Assembly: GCA_016745315.1 (NCBI GenBank)
Contig: CP066886.1
Span: forward strand, 496,001 to 560,000
Reading direction: 5' to 3'
Source: Arthrospira sp. PCC 9108
GTDB taxonomy: Bacteria; Cyanobacteriota; Cyanobacteriia; Cyanobacteriales; Microcoleaceae
Length of the DNA: 64,000 bases
In this document: one piece after another, positions 48,501 to 60,289 of the stretch
Layout of the letters: every line of letters begins with the position of its first letter
Numbering within the stretch: the first letter of the stretch is position 1
The notes under the pieces: generated by a model
What the model saw: only the letters and a program-made list of their open reading frames with translations
What the model was told of the DNA's origin: nothing
Database searches by the model: none
Program-made: the position numbers and the translations under genes

Positions 48501-50360
48501 ACGGTGATTAGAAAGTTATCGGCGAGTGAGTTGGCGAAACGGCGGGAAGATTTATTTAGTAAATACCCAAAGTTACAAGCGGCATATCTTCAGGAGTATG
48601 AAGAGTTAGACGGAACCCAGAATTTCCTCAACGCGGTGCAAAATTATCCGTTATTGAAAGGGTCGCAAACCAACTTATTTAAGTGTTTCCTTCCCCAAGC
48701 ATGGAATTTTGGCAAGTCTGGCGGTGTGTCGGGTTTCTTACACCCAGAAGGGGTTTATGATGACCCAAAAGGCGGAACTTTGCGCCGGGAATTATATCGG
48801 CACTTAATAGGACATTTTCAGTTTCAAAATGAATTTAAACTTTTTTCTGATATTGGAAATCGAGTTAAATTTAGCATCAACATTTATCAAAATCCATCTA
48901 GCCACAACACAAAAAATATTCGCTTTGTCAATATTGCTAATGTTTTTAGTCCTAATACCATTTTTGAATGTTTTGAGTCTCCGGGAATTGGTTTGATTCC
49001 AGGGATTAAAAATGATAACGGCAAATGGGAAACCAAAGGTCATCCTAGCCGAATTATTAGCGTTGAGTCCGAGACCTTACAGCTATTTGCGAGATTATAT
49101 GATGCGGAAGGAACCCCCGCCGAGGAAGCGCGACTCCCGGCTTTACATTCGCAAAACTTAGTCAGTGTATTAGAAAAATTTGCCACCCAAGAAAAGCGAC
49201 TGGGTAATTTACAAGGTGAATATTATGCCCTAGAAATGTGGCATGAAACTAATGCTCAAAAAGATAAGACAATTCGCCGAGATACTCAGTTTGCGAAGTC
49301 TCCCCAAGACCTGATTTTATCAGGACCCCATTTCTTTGTCGGAACACCATTATTTCAAACTCCGAAAAAAGTTTGTAATACTCACCGCGCTTATGATATT
49401 ATTGATTTAACGGCAATTCCCGACGACTATCTACCGCGCACTAACTACGTCCCGGACTGTTCCCCTGCTGAATACCGTCGTCGCACTCCCTGCGTTCCCT
49501 GGGATGACCAAAAACCCGTCACTGAGTTTTATCGGGTTGCTTATAGAAAAATGCTAAGTCAGTCAGGAGAACGCACTTTAATTCCGGCAATTGCGCCGAA
49601 AAAATCAGCGCATATTGATGGCTGCTATTCTATGGCGCTTAGAGATATTAAAACTCTTGTTAAGATAACGGCATTATCATCATCATTACCTTATGACTTT
49701 TTTATCAAGACAACAGGTAAAGCTAACTTCAGACAAGAGTTATCATCTCTTTTTGCTTGTCCAGAGGTAATGTTATCAGCATATATTCGCACTCTAGCGT
49801 TAAATTGCCTAACAGTGTATTATGGTGAATTATGGGAAGAATGCTGGGAGGAAGGATACCGTGAAGAGAGATGGACAAAAGGGGAAGACCCGCGACTGAA
49901 TCAAAACTTTTTCGGTAATTTAACCCCAGAATGGCAAAGAAATAACGCCTTGCGGAGTGACTACGAACGTCGTCAAGCGTTAGTAGAAATAGACGTATTA
50001 GCAGCCATGTCGTTAGGGTTAACCCTAGAGGAACTCATCACGTTATACAGGGTACAATTCCCGGTGATGCAGCAATATGAAAAGGAAACCTATTATGATA
50101 TGAATGGTAGAATAGTGTTCACGAGCAGCAAAGGGTTAACGGGGGTAGGTTTACCGCGCCAAGGGAACGCGAAAAAGGAAATCATCGGTTGGGAAGACAT
50201 CAAAGACCTGGAAAGTGGTATCATAGAAGTAACGGTTACCGACGACACGCTCCCCCAGGGTCCAACGACTCGGAAAATCGCCTACGAAGCGCCTTTTATA
50301 TTATGCGATCGTATTGAGGACTACCGCACGGCGTGGAAACAATTAACAATTAATAATTGA
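45526..50360 (+). pseudogene. Large N6-adenine DNA methyltransferase (Eco57I/PglX/DrmMI-like), disrupted at the 5' end
   Basis: About 1610 codons if joined. Disruptions, all in the first fifth: TGA 45781 (VLGYQ-stop-EPGLKW), TAA 45943, one C missing from a C-run near 46035 (NEPPRWVLLISVD when restored), and TGA 46479 (FYIEA-stop-PELGYAPMG, probably Arg). From 46503 to 50360 the frame is intact over 1285 codons. Methylase motifs: KSASYYTPQTLTKCLVKYAL, motif I VCEPAMGSAAFLNEAI, GIDKNPIAMELAEVSLWL and motif IV MIGNPPWVKIEWQE near 48432. This layout is shared by DISARM class 1 DrmMI and BREX PglX, which methylate a short asymmetric site without a separate specificity subunit. No nuclease domain is evident. 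Confidence 0.85.
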
Positions 50361-50378
50361 TTTAGAGGAGATTCGATT

Positions 50379-50428
50379 ATGGACACCATAACACACTATC
50401 GGCAAATTGTCAAAGACCCTTTATTCCA
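50379..50428 (+). pseudogene. Truncated gene start (possibly XisI-like) overrun by repeats
   Basis: GAGGAGATTCG is a good ribosome site before ATG 50379, and the first 16 codons (MDTITHYRQIVKDPLF) resemble the N-terminus of XisI-family proteins of cyanobacteria. From 50424 on the frame is only REP repeat sequence, so the gene body has been replaced. The identification rests on 16 residues and is weak. Confidence 0.35.
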
Positions 50429-50930
50429 GCAGCCTATAAACCGGGTTTCTTTGAGAAACGGGGTTTCTTTATCCCTCCACCAGCCACCCCGGAAACCTCC
50501 TTTCTTACTCCAGCAGCCTATAAACCGGGTTTCTTTGAGAAACGGGGTTTCTTTACCCCCCCACCAGCCACCCCGGAAACCTCCTTTCTTACTCCAGCAG
50601 CCTATAAACCGGGTTTCTTTGAGAAACGGGGTTTCTTTATCCCTCCACCAGCCACCCCGGAAACCTCCTTTCTTACTCCAGCAGCCTATAAACCGGGTTT
50701 CTTTGAGAAACCGGGTTTCTTTTTCGTCCTTGGAGAAACGGGGTTTCTTATCCCCCCAGGAGCCGATAAACCCGGTTTCTTCCCCCCAATTGTTAATTAT
50801 TGGTTATTAATTAAGACCACCCGGAAACCGGGTTTCTTTTTCGAGAAGCCGAGAAACCGGGTTTCTTTGAGAAACCGGGTTTCTTATCCTCGAGAAGCCG
50901 AGAAACCGGGTTTCTTATCCCCCAATTGTT
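50424..50930. repeat. REP cluster with four tandem units of about 89 bp
   Basis: Four head-to-tail units begin CAGCAGCCTATAAACCGGG (near 50428, 50512, 50597 and 50682), each with two palindromes (AAACCGGGTTTCTTTG, GAAACGGGGTTTCTTT) and CCACCAGCCACCCCGGAAAC. More AAACCGGGTTTCTT palindromes and AATTGTTAATTATTAATTA AT-repeats follow up to 50955. An open frame runs through it by chance. Confidence 0.85.
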
Positions 50931-50967
50931 AATTGTTAATTATTAATTATTAATTAAGAGAAGAGAG

Positions 50968-53900
50968 ATGTTTCCTTCAGTTGTAGCTGCCCAAATTAGG
51001 AACTGTGTTTCTGACTATTTGATAACCACCTTTCGACCGACAACGCCAGGGTTTAATGGGTTGATTGAACGATTCCTGAAAACGGCTAATAACCTCTATC
51101 GCGGACCTTATGTTTCGGTGGGTTTACCGTTTCGACAGGGTACAATTGGCGGGGACTATTTCCCGGAAATTCCCCTGGGTTTTATCCCGTTTTTGCACCA
51201 AGAACGCGCTTTTAATCGCCTCAGTCCCCCTAACTATCAGTCAACTATAATCGCCACGGGGACGGGTTCGGGGAAAACGGAATGTTTCTTAATTCCCCTC
51301 CTAGAACATTGTCGCCAACAGGGGAATAAACCGGGGATAAAAGCGATTTTAATTTATCCTATGAACGCTTTAGCGACGGACCAAAGTAAACGTATCGCCC
51401 AAATAATTGAGCAAACTCCGTCGCTAAAAGGTCAGGTTACGGCTGGGTTATATGTAGGGGAAAAAGACGAAAAACCTACGCGGGTGATGACCCCAGAAAA
51501 GGTGATTACTGATAAAGAGATGTTGCGAAAGTCTCCCCCAGATATCCTGCTGACTAACTATAAAATGTTGGACTATCTGCTAATTCGACCAGACCTTCAA
51601 TCTTTATGGACAAATAATGAACCGGAAACTTTGCGCTATTTGGTAGTTGATGAATTCCATACTTTTGATGGCGCACAGGGGACGGACTTGGCTTGTTTGT
51701 TGCGTCGCCTAAAACACCGCCTCCAAACTCCCCCAGGACATTTGGCTTGTGTGGGAACTTCGGCGACTTTGGGGAACAAAAGTGATAAAACGGAAATCTT
51801 AGCCTATAGTAAAACTATCTTTAAAGAAGAGTTTGAGGCGGCGGCTTTAATTGAAGAAGACCGCCTAAGTGATGGGGAATTTTTGGGGAATGCTTTATTA
51901 AACGTCCTCCCCCTACCGAGGTTAGAGGACTGGGAAAAACTGCAACCGGACAACTACACCGACCCGGAAAACTATCTACAAACTCAAGCGCAACTTTGGT
52001 TAAACCCGACTACAGAAACGGATACTTTTATTAATAAACCCATAGACGACCAGTGGCGGGTAGAATTAGGGAAGGAACTAAAAAGCCTCCCAATTATCCA
52101 TAATTTAATCAGGGTTTTAAAGGAAAAATCCTGCACCTACGAGGAAATTCTCGATCGCATTGGTAGCCGTCTCCACTTCCCGGTCAAACAACACCCAGAA
52201 TATTGCTATCTTCTCCTGGATAGCATTTTCGCGTTAATTAGCGCGGCACGTTGCCAAATTGACAACCCCAATGGTACAATAATCATAGCCCCTTGGGTGA
52301 CATTACGGGTACAGGTCTGGTTTCGGGAACTCAAGCGTATGGTGGCTTCTGTGGAGTCGCAGCCGGAACTTGCTTTCTCGGACGACCTCACCCCAGAGTT
52401 ACGCCAAAATCAGAAAACCTTACCGGTCATGCACTGTCGCGACTGTGGGGCGACGGGTTGGGGTGGTGTGCGCCATTCCACGATTAATAATAAACTTATC
52501 CCCAACGACCTGCGTGGCTTCTATCAAGCGTTTTTCAGCCAGAAGCCGTTAGTGTCCTTCCTGTTTCCCTGCGACGAGTCTCACGAGGAAACTCAACTCC
52601 TCTGTCGTCACTGTCTCACGGTTAACCCAACTTCGGTGGAATTCTGTAAGGGTTGTCATAAGGAAAACAACGCGGATAATTTAATCCCGGTGTTAGTCCC
52701 GGAGGTGACGCAAACAGTAACCCGAAACGGACAGGAACAGTTAATATCTAACCATGACTGCCCTTTCTGTGGCAACTCGAACGGCTTATCAATTTTGGGC
52801 GCACAAGCAGCCAGCCTGACGAGCGCTAGTATTGGCATCTTGTACACGACACCGTTCAATCAGGACAAGAAACTACTCACCTTTTCGGACTCGGTACAAG
52901 ATGCTGCTCACAGGGCTGGATTTTACAACGCCCGCACCTATCGTAGCACATTACGCACGGCAATTTTCCAATTAGTGCGAGAATCTCAACATCCCCTGAC
53001 TTTGCAGGAATTATGCGATCGCTTTGCGGACTATTGGCGGGAAAAAATCCCCATCCCAGAAAATTATATCGCGACTTTCCTACCGACAGACCTGCAATGG
53101 TTGCGGGAGTGGGACGACTTCCTAAATGGCGATCGGTCTAAATTAGACCCCCACACGGCTTTACCGGACTTACTGGAGTTAGTCGAAAAGCGCCTGGTGT
53201 GGGAAATTGTGACGCAATTCGGACACCGAGGGGCGATCGGTCCGTCTTTGGAACGCAGCGGGGTCGCTAGTGTCAGCTTTAACCCCCAATTCCTGACGGC
53301 TGCGACTAAGACGCTACACCAAAAGCTGAGTAACGAAATAGAAGCGCTGCGGACAGTGAGTGAGGACCGGGTAAGGGAGTTAATCGTGGGTTTATTGCAT
53401 CATCTCCGCCACCGGGGAGGGATTGTGCAACCTGTCACCCAAGGCAATTATATCAGCAGTGGCGGCGAAACATATCTTTTGTCTAAATTAGTTTATATGC
53501 CAGGGGTGGGTCCTTCTGTCCCCGCGCCGAAATTTCTGGTAAATGCGGCGGCGAAAACTAAGCAGTTTGAAAGGGTGATCTCTGGGAAAAACAGAGACAG
53601 TTGGTGCGAAGATTGGACTATGCGAGTATTTGCTCCCCACACGCTGCTACTGAAGGAACAACTGATTGATATATTACACTTCACCCTAGAGACTTTGGTG
53701 GGGGCGAAGTTGCTAGAGTCTCATTTTTGCGGTCAAGGTCGCGCTTGGGGTATCCCCATGGCTGCGATTATAATTAACCCAGGGGGAAAGGTTCTTACTT
53801 GCGATCGCTGTTATCATCAAATCACCCATTCTCGGACTTCTTCCCACTTACCGGACACTTGTCGCAGCTTAGGCTGTCAGGGACATTACCACGAAGACGA

Positions 53901-56900
53901 CCAACGCCCCGGTTTAGTCTACTATCGCCAAATGTATCAACAGGGAGAAGTTCGTCGCATTGTGGCGGCGGAACATACGGGACTTTTAAGCCGCACTACC
54001 CGCGAACGTTTAGAACACCGTTTTATCCAGAGCGATCGCTATTGTGATCCTAACTTAATTTCGGCGACTTCGACGTTAGAAATGGGGATTAATATTGGCG
54101 ACCTCTCCAGTGTTTTCCTGTGTTCTCTCCCCCCCAACGTTGCCAACTACCAGCAGCGAATTGGTCGCGCGGGACGACGAGACGGTAATGCGTTAGTGGG
54201 AGTAATTGCCAACGCCAAACCTCACGATTTATTCTTCTACAGCGACCCCGCCCAAATGCTAGAAGGGGGGATAGAGGCTTCGGGATGCTATCTAAACGCG
54301 GCGGCGATTTTAGAGAGACAACTGACGGCGTTTTGCCTAGATAATTGGGTGGCAAGTGGGTTAGACTCGGAAGGATTCTCTCCCCAACTTAATGATATCC
54401 TAAACCATCTGCAAAATCAAGCCCAAAATCGATTTCCTTACAATTGGCTAAGGTTCATTGACAGCCAGCAAGGGGAATTACTGAGGGAATTTATAGATTT
54501 ATTCGCGGATACCATTACGCCAGAAACTCAAGCCCAAATTGAGGAGTTCATGCACCAGGGACAAGGGGAAATCGGCGGACTAGGCTGGCGCATTTTGAAC
54601 CGCCTAGAAGGCATGAAAAAAGAACGACATCGTTTTAATAATGCGATCGTCAACCTCACCAAAAAAATCAAAGCCCAAAAAGGGGAACCCACCTGCAAGA
54701 CCCGGAAAAGCTGGCAGAAATGGAACAAGAAAAAGAGGGACTCCGGGAAATTATCCGAGATATCAACAACAAAAATATCTTTAACTTTTTGACGGACGAG
54801 GGACTGCTCCCCAACTATGCTTTCCCGGAAGCTGGAATAACTTTACGGTCAATGGTTTTGCGGAAACTGCGGGAAAAAAAAGGGGCGAATGGTAAGCGTT
54901 ATGAGGTGCTAACCATGACCTATGAACGCCCCAGCCAGGTGGCGATTAGAGAATTAGTACCCAGCGGGGTTTTTTATGCGGAAGGAAGACGAGTAAAGGT
55001 TGACCAAATAGACCTCAAATTATCGGAGCCGCAAGAGTGGCGAATTTGTCGAAGTTGTAGTTATGCAACGGAGAGTTTTCAACCAGAAGCCCATCCAAAA
55101 ACCTGCCCGCGATGTAATGATACCCTATGGAGTGATAAAGGCAGGTTGCTCACTATGCTGCGGTTATGGCAAGTTATGGCAACTACTTTAGGCTAAAAAA
55201 AGTCGCCTAATTAATAATAGTAAAAGCCGCAAAATTGGATTTTTAAAGAAACATTTATTAGTGGATTTTTTGCCGGAATTCTGCGAACAAACTTTTTTGA
55301 TTAATCACCCTTTCTCTTTGGGTTCGAGTATATTTCCCGCACGAAGTTCCGCAAAATCAACCTAGGCGAGTCTTTGTCCACGGGGGAAACGGTGGAAATT
55401 GCGGGTAAAAAATTTACGACAAAAGGCTTTACAGTTTGCCTTATAGTAAAGTAATGGATAGGAATAAAGACCACACCCAAAATCACGCGATTAGCTGTCA
55501 GTGGCGGGACAAACCCGACCAGGTAAAAACTATCGAGGTGCTGTATCTTTACCGGGAATTTGAATCATAATCAATCCGGTTTTTAATGCCGGATGAAAGT
55601 TTCTGGACTCGGGAAGGTTTGCACTCGTTTATTGCAGCGCTTCAATTAGGCTTAAAAGAGAAGTTTCGGGGGAAAGTAGACCACCTCCGGACGACCATTA
55701 GCGAAGAACCGCAACCGGAAAGCAACCTCCGCAAATCGTTTTTATATCTGTTCGATAGCATACCGGGAGGGACGGGATATCTCCGGCAATTAATTCGCCA
55801 GCCGCAGGAATTACAAGAGGTATTTCTGCAAGCCTTGGAAAAGATGAGAACCTGTAGTTGCAAAGAAAGGCATCAAGACGGGTGCTATCAATGTATTTTT
55901 GCTTATTGGAATAGTTTTTATAAAGACTATACTAGCCAGAAAAAGCGGAGAATTTACTTGGAAAATTACTGAATCATTGGAGTTAATTACAAGACCATTC
56001 GGAAGGTTTATCAGCGATTCAAGTTAATAGCAATTTAGAGAGTGAACTAGAGAGAAACTTTATCAAGGCGCTATCAATGCGAACTGATTTAGTGCTGAAA
56101 CCAGAGATTATTGATGGTAAAACAGCCTATTTTATCAAAATAAAAAATAGTGCTTGGATTGTGGAAACTCAAGTAACGCTGGACGAAAAAGATGGTGTAA
56201 CCATTCCCTGTCGGGCGGATTTTATCATGCGTCCGGCTTCGAGTCGGGTGGAGAGTTTACCAGTGGTGGTATTTACAGACGGTTGGGAATATCATCGCGA
56301 TCGCATTAAGGAAGACTTCCAACAACGTCAGGCGATCGTCCGTAGTGGTCGATTTTGGTGTTGGTCGTTAAGGGATGATTGAAGAAACAGGTTAACCGCA
56401 GCCCGGAGCCCGCACCCAATCCCCCGCCGGACAGTTTCCGTGAGGACTTAAATAACCAGCAATTCCGGAAATGCGCTTTCTCATTTTATAAGCAATATGA
56501 CTGCGAGGGAATGCAACCCCTGGAAAGCAAGGATAGTTTTGCATGGCTAATGAGTTATTTAGACCAACCCCAGGCGCAAAATTGGCAAAGGTGGGCGTCC
56601 CATACGAACTCTAGCCCAAGGGAGTCCCCCCAATGATAGGTCACCAGAATTTCTAGGGAGGATGGAAACTCGCCTATCTCCAGAAGTGATCGCCCTTTGG
56701 GAAGTTCCCCCCACATACGCCATTGGGGAGGTATCTATTTCGGAGTCATTACAGATTTTTACGCTAGTAGACCTGAAGCGTAACCACGAAAAAAACGCGA
56801 CAGGTAGCCTCGTCTGCTTAGAGTTAGACGACCAACCCCGAAGACCCCGGAAGTTGGCCCGAAGCATTGCGATCGCTGAATTTATACCAATTCCTCCCCC

Positions 56901-57134
56901 ATTTTTACGCCATTACCACCAACGCTGTCCCAGAGATATCCCTAGCTACTCCTTTCTTCTGTAGTCCAGTCTCCCCTAGAAAACACTGACCCCCGTTGGG
57001 AGGAGTTAAGGGAATTAGTGATCGAAGAAAGTCTTTTTCCCGCCACCCGTCGCATGAGTCAGGAAAACTGGCCCGGACCCCAAGCGGGATATGAACTATT
57101 AAGCGATCGTGGTAGCGTAAAAGCGATCGCTTAA
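50968..57134 (+). pseudogene. DEAD/DEAH helicase with DUF1998 and C-terminal nuclease-like region (DrmA/B- or DruE-like)
   Basis: An intact run of 1274 codons (50968-54792) followed by a frameshifted tail; about 2050 codons in all. Helicase: Q/Ia region, Walker A IIATGTGSGKTECFLIPLL, TNYKMLDYLLIRPDL, motif II LVVDEFHTFDGAQGTDLACL, TSATLG, motifs V-VI SATSTLEMGINIGDL and YQQRIGRAGRRDGN. Zinc knuckles (CRDCGATGWGG, CRHCLTVNPTSVEFCKGC, CPFCGNSNG, CDRCYHQ). DUF1998: WRICRSCSYATESF, DSIPGGTGYLRQLI and CSCKERHQDGCYQCIFAYWN. Then a nuclease-like segment PVVVFTDGWEYHRDR with FWCWSL, and IPIPPPFLRHYHQ. Breaks near 54710, 55196-55310, 55440, 55570, 55970, 56380, 56640 and 56960. The fusion of DEAD and DUF1998 resembles MrfA/DruE; the neighbours resemble DISARM. 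Confidence 0.82.
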
Positions 57135-57168
57135 CTCCATAGGGAGTCGAGACAAACGACTAAAATCT

Positions 57169-59158
57169 GTGCGGGTGGATTTAGATTATCGGGCGATCGT
57201 ACTGAAACCGGAAACGGGGAATACCTATCTATTGCTATGGGTTGATAAACATGCAGGTTGCTTATCAATGGGCGCGGCGAAAAGTCTGCCAAATTAACCA
57301 GGTTTCTTTCTTAGGTGCAAATTATCGATGTTGAACAAGTAGAAGCGACTACGGAAAAACTCAAGCAAAGTCACCAGCAACCAGAAGCCCAACCTAAACG
57401 CTTTGATGCGATCGCCGATCGGGATTTAATGCGTTTGGGGGTTCCTGAAATTTTACTCCCAGCCGTGCGGGAAATTGTGAGCGATCGTATGGGTGGAAGA
57501 ACTGTTGCCCCATCTCCCCAAGGAAGCCAGCGACGGGATTTTTATGTTAGCTGCTGGCTATCCCCTCCCGGATATTTTCCAACAATTGCATTGGCCAGAA
57601 CCCAAAGATAATATCGACCCGGATAACCACCGAAGCAGCCCTAGACAATGAGGACAGCCGTTGTCGGTTTATGGTAATCACCGATGACACAGAATTAGAG
57701 GAAATGTTAGCAGCCCCCCTGGAAAAATGGCGGGTTTTCCTTCATCCCACCCAACGGAAATTAGTTGAAAGAGACTGGAATGGGGCGGTGAGGGTACTCG
57801 GTGGGGCGGGGACTGGTAAAACTGTGGTGGCGATGCACCGGGCGAAATGGTTGGCAGAAAATCGCTTGACGAAAACGAGCGATCGCCTTTTGTTTACGAC
57901 GTTTATCCGAAATTTAGCGATCGATATTGAAAACAACCTGAAAACCATTTGCACCCCGGAAGTAATGAAACGCATTCGGGTAATTAACCTAGACTCTTGG
58001 GTGACAAGTTTTTTCAAAGAGGAGGGCATCGAAAACCGGATCGTGTACAATAACGAAACGGATGACCTCTGGCAACAAGCCTATACTTTAGCGCCGCCAG
58101 AATTAGGATTTCCCCTAAGTTTTTATCGGGAAGAATGGCAGGAAGTGCTACAACAAAACCGCTGCCAAACTCTAGCGCGATTATCTAGGTTCCCGTCGCA
58201 TTGGTCGCTTAACCCGTTTGAGTCGTCAAAGCGCGACAAGGAATATGGCTGGTTTTTGAGGAGTATCGCAACCTGCTACGAGAAGCGGGATACCGCGAGG
58301 CTAATGACGCGATGTATGATGCTATGCGCGATTATCCGCGCCAAAGGTCGAGAAATTCTCCCCTATAAAGCGGTAATTGTGGATGAAGCCCAGGATATGA
58401 GTAAAGGGGTATTTGAGTTAATTAGGGCGATCGCGGGTCTCCCAACAGCCAATGATATATTCTTGGTCGCAGATGCCCACCAACGCATCTATGGGCAAAT
58501 TGTCATCTAATTGGCGACTGCCATATTGATATTCGCGGACGGTCTAAGAAGTTGCGCCTCAATTATCGCACTACGGACGAAACTCGCAAATGGGCGACAG
58601 CGGTTCTGGAAAATTTGGTGATCGATGATTTAGATGGCGGAGTAGATTCACGTGCAAGATTACCGTTCAATCATGCACGGCGATGCCCCCATTGTCAAGG
58701 GGTTCAAGACTTTTGAGCAGGAAATTTCCTATTTACAAGAGTTATTAACAACCTTGCAAAATCAGGGGAATACTGGCGATCGCAATTCATCGCGAGTTGG
58801 CATGGTGTTTCGCACAAAATCGCGCTATGGAACAGTACGAGTCAGCCATGGCGCAATTATCAAATCGTCAATTACACGAATTAAACGAAATCAACCGGAC
58901 AATCTCTTAGATGAAGGCATCCGCATCGGCACAATGCACCGAGTAAAAGGTTTACAATTTTACTGGATTCTATTACTGGGATTAAATGATAATATTTTAC
59001 CCCTAAAAAGGTACTTAAATGACTGCCCAGACCATATTACTAAAGACCGATTTATTACTTCGATACCCGGTTTATGGCACGTCGATGCCACCCGCGCCAA
59101 GCAGCAAGTCCTGATTAGCTATTATGGGAAACCCAGCCCATTTGTGGGCAAAAAATAA
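57169..59158 (+). pseudogene. UvrD/Rep superfamily 1 helicase (defence-associated), frameshifted
   Basis: About 660 codons if repaired. The N-terminal RelE-like segment reads VRVDLDYRAIVLKPETGNTY and LLLWVDKH, then IIDVEQVEATTEKL and ADRDLMRLGVPEILLPAV. Helicase: Walker A VLGGAGTGKTVVAMHRAKWL, motif II YKAVIVDEAQDMSKGVFEL, motif IV LRLNYRTTDETRKWA (other frame, near 58560), motif V IRIGTMHRVKGLQF and motif VI HVDATRAKQQVLIS, ending YGKPSPFVGKK. Frame changes lie near 57250, 57300 (beside a REP half-site, AACCAGGTTTCTT), 57510, 57640, 58500 and 58650. It directly follows the DUF1998 helicase and probably belonged to the same system. Confidence 0.78.
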
Positions 59159-59305
59159 ACCCGATTTCTTTAAAAAAAAGAAACCTGGTTTCTCAAATAA
59201 ACCTGGTTTCTTTGAGTCTGGTGAGAAACCGGGCTTCTTTGAGTCTGGTGAGAAACCGGGCTTCTTTGAGTCTGGTGAGAAACCGGGCTTCTGGCTTACA
59301 GCCAA
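59155..59305. repeat. REP palindromes with three 27-bp tandem units
   Basis: After AAATAAACC, several AAACCTGGTTTCT and AAACCGGGCTTCT variants occur; the unit GAGTCTGGTGAGAAACCGGG plus CTTCTTT repeats three times. The block ends GGCTTACAGCCAATTACCG, which recurs at 61333-61351. Confidence 0.85.
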
Positions 59306-59491
59306 TTACCGGCACCGGCACTGGTCATGTAAAGCAGCGATCGCTATTTTCGATTTTTGGACCAAAAACAGCGAAAAAAAAGAAATTAAAAAAAGAAATT
59401 CAGAAATTGGTAGAGAGAATCGTCTTCTAGTAGAAGGGAGAAAAGAATCAAACAAATCTCTACTTCGACAAACTAATCAAAGGAAAAATGT

Positions 59492-60043
59492 ATGACTCGT
59501 ATCAGGATTGAATTAATTGATGTGTATTGTGCCGATACCGAAGATGTTACGGGAGCCGATGATTTTTATCTTGTCGGTGCCCTAGTCGGTGGTGACGTCA
59601 CCAAAGCAATTTTGACCCGCCCTATCAAAATCAATGACAAGCAAAGAAAGTCATTTAATCCCGGAGATTCCGTTTTATTTGACGGCAATCTTCAGCCAGG
59701 ACAAGTCATCAAAGGTGGACTGAAAGCTTATGATGAAGATGCTGGAAAAGACTGGTCTAAGTACGGTGATACGGTCGGAGCAATTAGCAGTATGGTTTCC
59801 GGTGCTGTATCTGCTGCCGGACCCTACGGAGTCCTTGCTGGGACGATTCTTTCAGCCGCAACAACTGGCGTTGGCATTCTCGCAAGTTCTGACAAAGATG
59901 ATTTGCTCGGTGCTTGCGAATTGGAAATTTCTGCCGTAGGACCGGCTTATGAAGTGCGGGAGTGGAAGATGTCTAAGAAAAACAGCTTTATGGGTTGGTC
60001 TAGCTGGGATTACACGGTTCGATTTCAGATTAGTCGTTCCTAA
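59492..60043 (+). CDS. Unrecognised 183-residue protein with a Gly/Ala-rich hydrophobic segment
   Basis: Intact. An AAAGGAAAAATGT ribosome site precedes ATG 59492. Residues 1-85 are beta-rich and acidic (MTRIRIELIDVYCADTED, TRPIKINDKQRKSFNPGD), which might fold like a C2-type beta-sandwich. Residues 93-132 are a Gly/Ala/Ser-rich hydrophobic stretch (GAISSMVSGAVSAAGPYG, LAGTILSAATTGVGIL) like glycine-zipper or membrane-inserting helices. The C-terminus is aromatic and beta-like (FMGWSSWDYTVRFQISRS). No family is recognised. It lies between two copies of the UvrD-helicase 3' end plus REP repeats, so it may be cargo. A membrane-disrupting effector is a guess from composition only. Confidence 0.65.
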   Translation: MTRIRIELIDVYCADTEDVTGADDFYLVGALVGGDVTKAILTRPIKINDKQRKSFNPGDSVLFDGNLQPGQVIKGGLKAYDEDAGKDWSKYGDTVGAISSMVSGAVSAAGPYGVLAGTILSAATTGVGILASSDKDDLLGACELEISAVGPAYEVREWKMSKKNSFMGWSSWDYTVRFQISRS

Positions 60044-60184
60044 AAAATCGCCATATTTGTAGGCGATATTGTCCGGTGGGAAAGAATCCCTACCGGACTA
60101 CCGCTCATGGAGGGGATTCTCAAAACCCCCAAGTCTTGATTTCCGGCTGTTAAATTAGAGGCGATCGCGTCGGTTATCTATCGA

Positions 60185-60289
60185 TGCGATGTTTCCAAAG
60201 ACCGCTTTATTACTGCGGAACGCTGTTTATTGCACGTCGCAGCCACCCGCGCCAAGCAGCAAGTCATGATTAGCTATTATGGGAAATAC
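60185..60289 (+). pseudogene. Duplicate 3' end of the UvrD helicase, interrupted by intron E
   Basis: Reads KDRFITAERCLLHVAATRA then KQQVMISYYGKY and, after intron E (from 61192), SPFVGKK and a stop. This is a diverged second copy of codons at about 59045-59158. No helicase core accompanies it, so it is the residue of a segmental duplication or a recombination with a related gene. Confidence 0.75.

Noticed and set aside
50379..50810. A 143-residue protein with PINRVSLRNGVSL repeats
   Set aside because: Apart from the first 16 codons it is translated REP palindrome and spacer; the repeats are DNA-level and continue outside the frame.
5693..59158. Stop-codon reassignment or programmed recoding to explain the many internal stops
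   Set aside because: TAA, TAG and TGA all appear internally and also end intact genes such as argJ and ddl; no recoding signals or selenocysteine context are seen.
59124..59495. A 123-residue protein with FFESGEKPG repeats
   Set aside because: It starts inside the end of the helicase gene in another frame and runs through REP repeats; no ribosome site.
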